From: Piezodorus guildinii
Lineage: Eukaryota; Arthropoda; Insecta; Hemiptera; Pentatomidae
Reading direction: 5' to 3'
DNA: 64,000 bases
NCBI GenBank assembly: GCA_023052935.1
Contig: CM041295.1
Coordinates: 168,074,366 to 168,138,365 of the forward strand
Every line of letters begins with the position of its first letter. Position 1 is the first letter of the stretch. The notes under the pieces are model-generated. The model was not told where the DNA came from and searched no databases. It was given only the letters and a program-made list of their open reading frames with translations. The translations under genes and the position numbers were made by a program. Shown here in pieces: positions 56,604 to 64,000 of this stretch.

Positions 56604-57920
56604 TTAAGGATTTTTTAAGGAAGGGATTAAGTTTGATACAAGATTAGTAAGTAGTGATATTAGCGGCATAACGAGGGATTTGATTTCAGTGATGAAGGAT
56701 GTCATCAAACTTGTAAGGTCTGAGACATTTGATGGAGGAGGAATATGAGAAATTTGATGCGGATGAGGTTTTTGAGGGTTGGGTAAATTTTGAGGAATAG
56801 CTGGTTGTGGAACGGGTTGAGGATTTTGAAGTGTGCGTTGTTCCGGCAGGGCCTCGGCCTCTTTGTTCTGGTTCCCACCTCCAAGTAGATGGGCAAATGT
56901 TACATGGGAATCAATTGTTTTTGAAGGTTGTCTTCTGCTTCTGATCGGTTCAGCTGTTTCATCCAGATTATGAGGTTTTTGGTATCTGCTTTTGAGGTTC
57001 TTGTAGATTTGACATCCCTTGTAGCTAGCCGGGTGGTCCTTCAGGCACAGAGCACAAACAGCGGGCGTTGATCTTGGTCTTGTACATTCTTCTGACTTAT
57101 GTTGTTCACCGCATTTCACACAGCGTGGTATGTGGTGACAATAACTTCTGGTATGACCATATGCCTGACAATTGTGGCACTGCACTATTTCTTTCTTAGT
57201 GTAAGGTTTTTCAACTCTTACACTAGTATAGTATAATCTATTGAGGTCATATATTTTTTCAACTCCTGCTGATGGTTCCAAGTCCACAAAAAATAGAGGC
57301 AGTGGAATTTTATCTTTTAGGACGTTGGTGACTTGTCGCACTTTATAGCCTATCTCCGTAAGTTCTTCTTGGATAGCTGCTGCTGGTGTCGAAGGGTGTA
57401 GGTTTCTAATTACAACCCTTAAAGCTCTCTCCTGGCGTAACTGATATGTATGAAAATCAGCTTTGGTCTCAGTCAGATATTTTACTATTTTTCTGTAGGT
57501 TTCGGCGGTAGTCGGGGATATTTTAGTATCACTGGTTCTACTTATACAATAATAACTGTTCGGATCGGTTAATTTGTTTAAATGCGCACACAGTAATTGA
57601 AAGTTTTTAATATTTTTAACAAATATTGGTGGAGGTGATGGTTCTTTTGGTGTAGGAGAAGATTCCATTGTTTCTTTTTCAGTTTGAAGTATCTGAAATG
57701 GGTTCGGTGTAAAAAACGGCGATTCTTCAGTTAATCCTTGTGATGATGTGCTAGGCTGTGGTTCAGATCCTAAAGAGGTAGCTGAAGCAGTCGCTGGTGG
57801 AATCATTTTTTTATTATTATCACGGCGAGGTCTCTGTTTTGTGGGAGACGAGTTTGAACCTGCAGATCTAGATCTTTTACTTGTAACTTTCGAGGACATC
57901 ACTTGATGAAAATATCGCAT
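56604..57920 (-). CDS. Jockey ORF1 nucleocapsid-like protein, intact
   Basis: A 438-residue RNA-binding protein that packages the LINE RNA. Residues 1-40 are basic (MRYFHQVMSSK, RSRSAGS, KQRPRRDNNKK). Residues 50-100 are Ser/Pro/Thr-rich. About 165-245 form the conserved region before the knuckles (RVVIRNLHPSTPAAAIQEEL; LPLFFVDLEPSAGVEKIYDL). Three zinc knuckles follow: C248-C251-H256-C261, C267-C270-H274-C279 and C289-C292-H296-C303. The C-terminus is Pro/Gln-rich and ends in a hydrophobic segment (MPLISLLTNLVSNLIPSL). The start is supported by identical positions in two other copies (240 and 43271). It is the only complete element ORF wholly inside the window. Confidence 0.9.
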   Translation of the reverse strand: MRYFHQVMSSKVTSKRSRSAGSNSSPTKQRPRRDNNKKMIPPATASATSLGSEPQPSTSSQGLTEESPFFTPNPFQILQTEKETMESSPTPKEPSPPPIFVKNIKNFQLLCAHLNKLTDPNSYYCISRTSDTKISPTTAETYRKIVKYLTETKADFHTYQLRQERALRVVIRNLHPSTPAAAIQEELTEIGYKVRQVTNVLKDKIPLPLFFVDLEPSAGVEKIYDLNRLYYTSVRVEKPYTKKEIVQCHNCQAYGHTRSYCHHIPRCVKCGEQHKSEECTRPRSTPAVCALCLKDHPASYKGCQIYKNLKSRYQKPHNLDETAEPIRSRRQPSKTIDSHVTFAHLLGGGNQNKEAEALPEQRTLQNPQPVPQPAIPQNLPNPQKPHPHQISHIPPPSNVSDLTSLMTSFITEIKSLVMPLISLLTNLVSNLIPSLKNP

Positions 57921-58259
57921 TGATTAAAAAAAAAATAAATAGGAATAAATATATAATGGAATAAGAATAAGAAGGAAAAAAAAATAAATAAAAGAAAGAT
58001 AAGGAAAAGAAAAGAAAGCCCGAGCTTGCCGAGCTAGCGGCAATCAGCTGATCAGTGACCCTCCTTTCACTTTTTCGCGATTGTACAAAGTAAATTATAA
58101 CTTTGCTTACCGAAATTTCTCCAATATTCACTGCTGTAGTATTCCTGAGGTCTAGTGATGTTTTCCAGACTGAACTCAAGCGAATTCCTACTGAAAAAAG
58201 CAAAAATCTGAGAGACGAAGTAACGTATGACTGTTATCATCGAGCGCATCAGCTGATCC
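57921..58259 (-). promoter_or_regulatory. Jockey 5' UTR / internal promoter region
   Basis: Minus strand starts GGATCAGCTGATGCGCTCGA and includes a CAGTCATACGTTACTTCGTC stretch. A T-rich leader comes just before the ORF1 ATG. The same 5' end occurs in J7 (43271-43579). Jockey-type LINEs carry a TATA-less internal promoter at the extreme 5' end; that role here is inferred from the family. Confidence 0.6.
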
Positions 58260-58329
58260 AAAGCTGATTAAAATCATTATTTTTTTTTTTACTTTCACTT
58301 ACATATATAATATATATATATGTATGTGT

Positions 58330-58440
58330 GTGAAATATTTAGTAAGGGAAAGTATAGCGATCGTAAAAATTCTAGTTTTCGACGGAAAAAAAAACGTTTT
58401 AGCTTACCCCGAGTCTCAATGACCAACTAAACGATGAAAG
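58330..58440 (+). repeat. Family B fragment
   Basis: GGGAAAGTATAGCGATCGTA, GACGGAAAAAAAAACGTTTT, CCGAGTCTCAATGACC. Collinear with 6625-6715. Confidence 0.6.
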
Positions 58441-59583
58441 AGCAAAACAATTTTTAATGTAATTTATGTAATTAAACAGCAAAATATACGTATAATTTAC
58501 CGTTAGAAAGATTAAAGAAAAATTATTATCTGATATAAAAAGTTGTAAAAGGTAATATAAAGTGACGAATAGGGAATTAACTTTTTACTGATTAACAATT
58601 GAATATAGTTATATTATTTAATCTAAATTATATGTTTCCAACGAAAATGAATACACGTTTTATTAAAACCAATTTCAAATATTATTCAAATTGTAATATA
58701 GTTAATAATTTTTAATTTAATTTTAACAGTCATGTAAGTGAAAGTCGTGTGTTTTCCGCACCAGAATTTTTTAGATCTATAGAAGAAAAAATCATTAGGC
58801 AACATTTTTCTAAATGATGAGACCTTAGGATACTTTAGGCGCTCAAGCGCTTTTTAGAATTTTTTTTTTTTTAATTTATGATGAATTCCATATATTAGTC
58901 ATTACTATAAAGAGGAACCTAAGATAATGGATATAAATATATAAGCTAAGAGTTATTTAATTGAGGGATTAACTGTTTATTAGTCAGTCTTAACTATTCA
59001 AAAGTTGACAAAGCAATAAATTGTTTTTAAATGTTTCATTTTTACCTCCACCATCACTTATCCTCCTGTTATCTAATATAGTAATAATTAATAAGATAAA
59101 TCGCTACTCTTCCTATTCTTTATTTATTTTTTTATTGGTCTGTTACATTTTGTTCAAACTATTTTTATTTTTAAAATATACAATCACTATTATATAATTA
59201 TGTTATTTATCTAAAAATATAAACGCACTGATGCAACGCATCTTAATGCTTAGTTTGATTATGTTTTTACATCAAACCTAATATATCAACAGAAACTGTT
59301 TAAGCTCAGAAGTTGTCGTTGAATATAAACGTATAGTTACTGTTGGAAAAAAAAAAAAAAAAAAATGACTCGCCTTTAAAACACAAGCTTCTTCCAGGGA
59401 AGGTATATCAGTATAAAACAGACTAAAATCTTTGTTATTTTTTTTTCTTTCTTATAGGTCTGCACATTACCTGCCTCAAATTTTTTCTTAACGGTCTTGC
59501 TAGAGGATGAGACCTAGGGTGCTTAAGGAACTCGGTTTTTTTTTAACTTATTTTTCAATACGATGAGGAAGATGGTTGGGGGT
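58441..59583. other. AT-rich DNA with a low-copy repeat
   Basis: 59150-59430 resembles 52800-53470 (shared phrases TCTGTTACATT-GTT-AACTAT and CTTCCA-GGAAGGTATAT-AGTATAAA). Blocks near 58800-58870 and 59470-59540 share a GATGAGACCT-GG-T-CTT pattern. No gene. Confidence 0.45.
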
Positions 59584-60509
59584 GCGGTCATAAATTAGAA
59601 ACACACATTTAAAATAATTGTTATTTTAATTATGTGCCGACGTTTAAGCCTACAATGTGGGCCTTCATCAGGGCTAAAAGAAACAAGATAACAACCAATG
59701 TAATTATAGACTTAATAATGCGTTAGGTATATAATAATATGACAGTAATAAATTATGGGAACATAAATAAAATTAAATGTAAAATGATAATATGATGACA
59801 ATTATAAAGTATGGAAATAAGGTGACAGTTATAAAGTATGGAAATAAGGTGACAGTTATAAAGTATGGAAATAAGGTGACAGTTATAAAGTATGGAAATA
59901 AACAAAATTAAGATGATAGTTATAAAGTATGGAAGTAAACATAATTGAGATGATAATATTGTAATGAGAATATATAAAGAGAGACTAAGCAAATGAAAAA
60001 ATGACAAAGGAAAAATATGTGAACAATTAAAATTTTAAATATTAACAATTTTGAAGTGATATATGACGGTAATATATTAAAAACATAGTTAAGAGTATAG
60101 GTAATATATAAAAAAGAACATAGTCATTACAAAAGAGAAACAGTATGATTAAAAAATAATTTAAATTTTAAAATAATGTAATAGTAAACTAATAATTATA
60201 TGTCAGGATATGTAACTGAGAAAGATATGAGTATGGAAAGGTTGTTTATTTCCATACTTTATAACTGTCACCTTATTTCCATACTTCATAATTGTCATCT
60301 TATTATCATTTTACATTTAATTTTATTTATGTTCCCATAATTTATTACTGTCATATTATTATATACCTAACGCATTATTAAGTCTATAATTACATTGGTT
60401 GTTATCTTGTTTCTTTTAGCCCTGATGAAGGCCCACATTGTAGGCTTAAACGTCGGCACATAATTAAAATAACACTTATTTTAAATGTGTGTTTCTAATT
60501 TATGACCGC
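59584..60509. mobile_element. Large palindromic element with CTGATGA cores (copy FB3)
   Basis: The left arm runs 59584 to about 59850 and the right arm about 60244 to 60509; they are near-perfect reverse complements over roughly 260 bp. Both outer ends read GCGGTCATAAATTAGAAAC, close to GGCGGTCATTAAATGAAAC in FB1. Each arm holds a core: CCCTGATGAAGGCCC, loop, GTAGGCTTAAACGTCGGC (60418-60459 plus; 59634-59676 minus). The left arm's inner part holds five 27-bp tandem units (59794-59938). The right arm stops at GACCGC, where Jockey J10 begins. Confidence 0.75.
59794..59938 (+). repeat. 27-bp tandem repeat, about five units
   Basis: Units start at 59794, 59821, 59848 and 59875, with a spaced fifth at 59912. 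All contain AGTTATAAAGTATGGAAATA or a close variant. Inverted units recur at 60245-60305 in the other arm. Confidence 0.9.
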
Positions 60510-60511
60510 CT

Positions 60512-61807
60512 CGATCTGCTGGGTCTGCACTCTCAACACCTCAGCATTCGCCACCAGCAAAGACCCGTTCTAGGCGTAATAACAAAAAAATCAGTCCTCC
60601 AGTTACTCCCACAAATGCATCTGACGAGCCACAACCAGGCACTTCATCCCAGGGGCTGTCTGAAGAATCTCCTTTCTTCACGCCCAACCCTTACCAGGTT
60701 CTACAATCTGATAAAGATGCTATGGAGTCGACACCAATACCAAGAGAACCTCGCCCTCCCCCGATATTCGTCAAAAATATAAAAAACTTTCAGTTGCTCT
60801 GCTCCCAAATAAACAAAATTGTTGATCCCGGTTGTTACACATGCCTTAGCAGGAGCTTCGATACAAAGATTTCTCCGGAAACAGCAGAAGCGTACCGAAA
60901 AATCGTTCAATATTTGACGGACACAAAAGCTGAGTTTCACACCTACCAGCTTCGACAGGAGCGCTCCTTGCGAGTCGTCATTCGAAATCTCCATCCCTCA
61001 ACGCCTGCTGAAGATATTGAAGAAGAATTGACGGCCTTGGGCTTCAAAGTTCGTCAAATCACCAACGTCATAAAGGAAAATAGATCCGGAACCGATGTAT
61101 CCACGAAGGTACCTCTACCCCTCTTCTTCGTTGATCTTGAACCTTCACCTGGAGTTGAAAAGATCTACGACATCCAAAAGCTCTACTATACTAAAGTCAC
61201 AGTTGAAAAACCATATGTGAAAAAAGAAATTGTTCAATGCCACAACTGCCAGGCATACGGCCATACCAAGCACTACTGTCATCATTTGCCACGTTGCGTG
61301 AAATGCGGAGACCCCCACAAATCTGATGAATGCATTAAATCAAGGCAAACTCCAGCAGTGTGTGCTCTATGCCTGAAAGGACATCCGGCTAACTATAAAG
61401 GCTGTCAGGTTTACAAAAACCTAAAAACAAAATTCCAGAAACCGCAACCCACAGAATATCCCACTACTTCAAGAAGAATGACTTCAAATCTCATAAACGC
61501 TAATGTGTCCTTTGCCCAACTTCTAGGAGGCGGTGAGAAAAATAAGAATTGTGAGGCCCTGCCGCCGGAGCAACCGAAACCTCAACACCCCCACCCCCAA
61601 CCTCAATATTCTCTTCCTCTAATCCATTCCGAGCCCCAAAAATCCCATCAACATCAAATTCCACTCATTCCTCCTCCATCAAATGCAACAGATATCACCA
61701 GTCTCCTAACATCCTTCATCGCTGAATTTAAATCAGTCGTGACTCCTCTAATATCACTTTTAACTAATCTCGTATCCCACCTCATCACTTCTTCAAGAAA
61801 TCCTTAA
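60512..61807 (+). CDS. Jockey ORF1, N-terminally truncated
   Basis: Open for 431 codons from RSAGSALSTPQHSPPAKTRS to a TAA at 61805-61807, but lacking its initiator; the first in-frame ATG is at 60722 (MESTPIPREP). The same layout as J9 ORF1: NFQLLCSQINKIVDPG, RVVIRNLHPSTPAEDIEEEL, LPLFFVDLEPSPGVEKIYDI, then knuckles CHNCQAYGHTKHYC, CVKCGDPHKSDEC and CALCLKGHPANYKGC. It has a short insertion (ENRSGTDVST) relative to J9 before LPLFF. The C-terminus is Pro/His-rich. RNA-binding is inferred from the knuckles. Confidence 0.85.
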   Translation, partial: RSAGSALSTPQHSPPAKTRSRRNNKKISPPVTPTNASDEPQPGTSSQGLSEESPFFTPNPYQVLQSDKDAMESTPIPREPRPPPIFVKNIKNFQLLCSQINKIVDPGCYTCLSRSFDTKISPETAEAYRKIVQYLTDTKAEFHTYQLRQERSLRVVIRNLHPSTPAEDIEEELTALGFKVRQITNVIKENRSGTDVSTKVPLPLFFVDLEPSPGVEKIYDIQKLYYTKVTVEKPYVKKEIVQCHNCQAYGHTKHYCHHLPRCVKCGDPHKSDECIKSRQTPAVCALCLKGHPANYKGCQVYKNLKTKFQKPQPTEYPTTSRRMTSNLINANVSFAQLLGGGEKNKNCEALPPEQPKPQHPHPQPQYSLPLIHSEPQKSHQHQIPLIPPPSNATDITSLLTSFIAEFKSVVTPLISLLTNLVSHLITSSRNP

Positions 61808-64000
61808 ATGACCTCTTCCAAACCTATATCCATACTCCTTTGGAATGCGAATGGTATTCGAAATCACACTAACGAACTAACAGTCTTCTTACAAGAAAAA
61901 CACATAGACATAGCCCTAGTAACAGAAACCCGACTTACCAACTCACGTCTGTTCAACATTCCCAATTACAACATTTACCGCACGGACCACCCGGACGGAA
62001 CCGCACATGCTGGCACTGCTGTCATCATCCATCACTCCCTCTCCCATCACTCACACTCCTTACCCGTCCATAATTACCTACAACCTACAGCTGTAACAGT
62101 TAAAACCAAGCCCTTTCACATAACAGTTGTTGCAGCATATTCCCCTCCGAAAATTCCATTTTCAGAATCCCAATTCAATTCGTTCCTAAATTCCTTGGGA
62201 CATCACTTCCTTGTGGGAGCAGATTTTAATGCAAAACACCAACAATGGGGAGCCAGAACCACAAACTCTCGTGGACGAATCCTGTTGTCTGCACTTAATT
62301 CTACTCGCAGCAATATTCTTCCTCCGGATTCTCCTACCTACTGGCCAACAGATCCCAACCGCAATCCTGACCTCCTAGATTTTTTCATCCACAAAGGTCT
62401 AGGACTACTAAATTATTCCATATCTCGCCTCGATGACCTATCTTCAGATCACAGTCCAATACTCCTTACCCTTTCAATATCGCCCATTCCTAAACCGCTC
62501 CCACCCTCATTCATCAGGGGCCCAGTTCACTGGGATCTATTCCGTCAAATCTTAACCGACAACATTGATCTCAGAGTATCCCTCAAATCCCCTGAAGAAC
62601 TGGATGAAGCTGTAAATACCTTTACAACCCTAATCCAACAAGCAACCTGGACTTCATCTTCACCTCTCTCTCCCGAAAAATCCCGAAGTACAAATCCTTT
62701 ACCTCAAGAACTCCTGGACCTTATCCAATTCAAGCGCCGTTCTAGGACTATCTGGCAGAGGACCAGGCATCCTGATGACAGGAAATCATACAATTATTAT
62801 TGTAAATTAGTTAAAAATAGATTGACAACCTACAGATCCCAATCCTATAATTCCTATCTTTCCTCATTATCCACTTGTGACCATTCCCTCTGGAAAGCAA
62901 CTAAAAAAATCCTTAAATACCATCATATCTCTCATCCTCTCCAACGTCATGATGGTTCCTGGGCCTCGTCAGATGAGACTAGAGCAGAGGAATTTGCTAA
63001 ACATCTTGCAAACACATTCACTCCTCATCCTGAAATTAATCCTCCCCATACAGCTGCAGTTGAAGAATCCCTCTCCTCGCCGATTCCTCTCTCTTTGCCT
63101 CCTAAAGCTGTCAACCCCTCTGAGGTCAAATTCCTAATCGATAAACTTAAACCTCGAAAATCTCCTGGATTTGATCTCCTCACTTCCCAAATCATTAAAC
63201 AACTTCCCAAAAAGGCTATAGTATTCCTGACCTACATATATAACTGCATCCTCCGAACAACCCATTTTCCTCTGATGTGGAAACACTCAACCATTATACT
63301 TTTCCTTAAACCGGGCAAACCTGTTAATCATACCTCATCCTATAGACCAATCAGCTTGCTCCCTATACTTTCCAAATTATTTGAGAAAATCCTTCTGAAA
63401 CGCATCCTTCCGTTAATCCAACTCGACAAAATCCCATCTCACCAGTTTGGTTTCCGCTCAGGCCACTCCACTGTTCACCAAGGTCTTCGAGTTGTTGACC
63501 ACATATCGTATGCCCTTGAAAGCAAGCAATATTGCACAGGTGCCTTTCTGGACATAGCACAAGCATTCGACCGGGTGTGGCACGATGGCTTGCTTTTCAA
63601 ACTAAAAACCCTATTACCCCAAGCCCTATATCTAATCCTTCGATCCTACCTCTCTAACCGCTCGTTTCGAGTCCGTTGTGGTTCTGAATTCTCAAGTTGT
63701 TATCCGATAGAAGCCGGTGTTCCACAAGGTAGTGTCCTCGGTCCTATACTCTACATCTTATTCACCTCAGACATTCCCACCTTACCCGAAAACTTCCTGG
63801 CAACATTTGCCGATGATACAGCTATCCTCTCATCCCATCCAGATCCTGTTACGGCATCCTCAAACCTCCAATCACATCTCGATCTGATTGAAAAGTGGTG
63901 CAATCATTGGCGCATCAAAGTCAATGAATCAAAAAGCAAGCAAGTCACCTTTACCCTTCGACGCAGATCCTGCCCTTTTGTCCATTTTAACTCTATTCCT
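61808..64000 (+). CDS. Jockey ORF2 (EN-RT), open to the window edge
   Basis: ATG immediately follows the ORF1 stop (TAAATG). I read all 731 codons to base 64000 and found no stop or frameshift. Nuclease: SILLWNANGIRNH (Asn), ALVTETRL (Glu), VVAAYSPPK, LVGADFNAKHQQWGARTTNS (Asp, Asn) and SSDHSPILL (Asp-His). RT: KSPGFDLLTSQIIKQLPKKA, SYRPISLLPILSKLFEKILL, GFRSGHSTVHQGLRVVDHIS, FLDIAQAFDRVWHDGL, EAGVPQGSVLGPILYILFTS, and FADDTAIL with catalytic D669-D670. The thumb starts WRIKVNESKSKQVTFTLRRR. About 170 codons of the C-terminus should lie beyond the window. Every catalytic residue is present, so it may be active or only recently inserted. Confidence 0.92.
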   Translation, partial: MTSSKPISILLWNANGIRNHTNELTVFLQEKHIDIALVTETRLTNSRLFNIPNYNIYRTDHPDGTAHAGTAVIIHHSLSHHSHSLPVHNYLQPTAVTVKTKPFHITVVAAYSPPKIPFSESQFNSFLNSLGHHFLVGADFNAKHQQWGARTTNSRGRILLSALNSTRSNILPPDSPTYWPTDPNRNPDLLDFFIHKGLGLLNYSISRLDDLSSDHSPILLTLSISPIPKPLPPSFIRGPVHWDLFRQILTDNIDLRVSLKSPEELDEAVNTFTTLIQQATWTSSSPLSPEKSRSTNPLPQELLDLIQFKRRSRTIWQRTRHPDDRKSYNYYCKLVKNRLTTYRSQSYNSYLSSLSTCDHSLWKATKKILKYHHISHPLQRHDGSWASSDETRAEEFAKHLANTFTPHPEINPPHTAAVEESLSSPIPLSLPPKAVNPSEVKFLIDKLKPRKSPGFDLLTSQIIKQLPKKAIVFLTYIYNCILRTTHFPLMWKHSTIILFLKPGKPVNHTSSYRPISLLPILSKLFEKILLKRILPLIQLDKIPSHQFGFRSGHSTVHQGLRVVDHISYALESKQYCTGAFLDIAQAFDRVWHDGLLFKLKTLLPQALYLILRSYLSNRSFRVRCGSEFSSCYPIEAGVPQGSVLGPILYILFTSDIPTLPENFLATFADDTAILSSHPDPVTASSNLQSHLDLIEKWCNHWRIKVNESKSKQVTFTLRRRSCPFVHFNSIP

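Larger units (their letters stand above)
53469..58259 (-). mobile_element. Full-length Jockey retrotransposon (J9)
   Basis: Flanked by AAAGCTGATTAA at 53457-53468 and 58260-58271. Minus-strand order: 5' UTR (58259-57921), ORF1 (57920-56604), ORF2 (56603-53921), 3' UTR with a GC hairpin near 53735-53765 (CCCCGGACGGGG), AATAAATACG and poly-A (ending about 53469). ORF1 is intact; ORF2 has three lesions. The target lies in a low-copy repeat whose uninterrupted relative is at 59392-59450. Confidence 0.95.
60511..64000 (+). mobile_element. Jockey J10, 5'-truncated, second subfamily
   Basis: Starts inside ORF1 at the RSAGS codons and continues through ORF1 (to 61807) and ORF2 (61808 to the window end). 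The 5' UTR and about 18 N-terminal codons are missing. Proteins differ from J9 at many positions, so it is a separate subfamily. The 5' junction lies in the right arm of the palindromic element, so the rest of that arm should follow its 3' end outside the window. Confidence 0.9.

Noticed and set aside
59794..59938. Evenly spaced 27-bp repeats considered as a CRISPR array
   Set aside because: Units are directly adjacent with no spacers, inside a eukaryotic palindromic element.

Overview
The window looks like intergenic and intronic DNA from an AT-rich animal genome, most likely an arthropod and probably an insect. The grounds are Jockey-, RTE-, I-, CR1- and R2-group non-LTR retrotransposons of the kinds seen in insects, tRNA-derived SINEs, long (TA)n tracts, and one spliced coding exon with a signal peptide. 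There are no bacterial operons, rRNA genes or CRISPR arrays. Almost everything recognisable is a transposable element or its remains. Host coding sequence is limited to one convincing exon (27362-27501, start of a secreted LPMO-like copper protein) and one weak candidate terminal exon (21846-21992).

Layout. 1-8.4 kb: LINE scraps, SINEs and two short dispersed-repeat families. 8.4-11.9 kb: a near-complete RTE-type LINE (EN, RT, C-terminal tail) with three lesions, followed by a 50-bp tandem array. 12.8-17.1 kb: CR1- and Jockey-type 3' remnants. 19.9-21.6 kb: a long inverted-repeat element with a probable solo LTR nested in one arm. 23.0-25.6 kb: a 5'-truncated CR1-group LINE (minus) carrying a small fold-back insertion. 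27.4 kb: the LPMO-like exon. 28.5-33.2 kb: an R2-superfamily element (C2H2 finger, RT, restriction-like nuclease) preceded by a diverged repeat tract and a TATA-like site; its N-terminus resembles the kinesin-13 (KIF2/MCAK/Klp10A) N-terminal domain. 33.3-33.6 kb: three identical 108-bp repeats. 34.3 kb: a second fold-back insertion. 35.1-38.1 kb: an I-clade LINE (RT plus RNase H). 38.2-44.3 kb: a CR1-group LINE (minus) split by a rearranged Jockey copy with a target-site duplication. 45-50 kb: Jockey scraps, a SINE and another inverted repeat. 53.1 kb: a young SINE with a perfect duplication. 53.5-58.3 kb: a full-length Jockey (minus) with a 12-bp duplication. 59.6-60.5 kb: a large palindromic element, interrupted by a second Jockey subfamily (60.5 kb to the window end) whose ORF2 stays open for 731 codons to the last base.

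How it fits together: nesting gives relative ages. The CR1-group element at 38-44 kb is older than the Jockey inside it. The fold-backs at 23.3 and 59.6 kb land in or are hit by LINEs. The 53-58 kb Jockey landed in a dispersed repeat whose uninterrupted relative lies at 59.4 kb. The observations most worth following are the kinesin-like domain on the R2-type element; the fold-back family built around a CTGATGA-hairpin-GAAAC core that resembles a hammerhead ribozyme and may derive from Penelope-like elements; and the covarying 3' hairpin shared by five CR1-group 3' ends. Family assignments come from reading motifs by eye; no database search was run.
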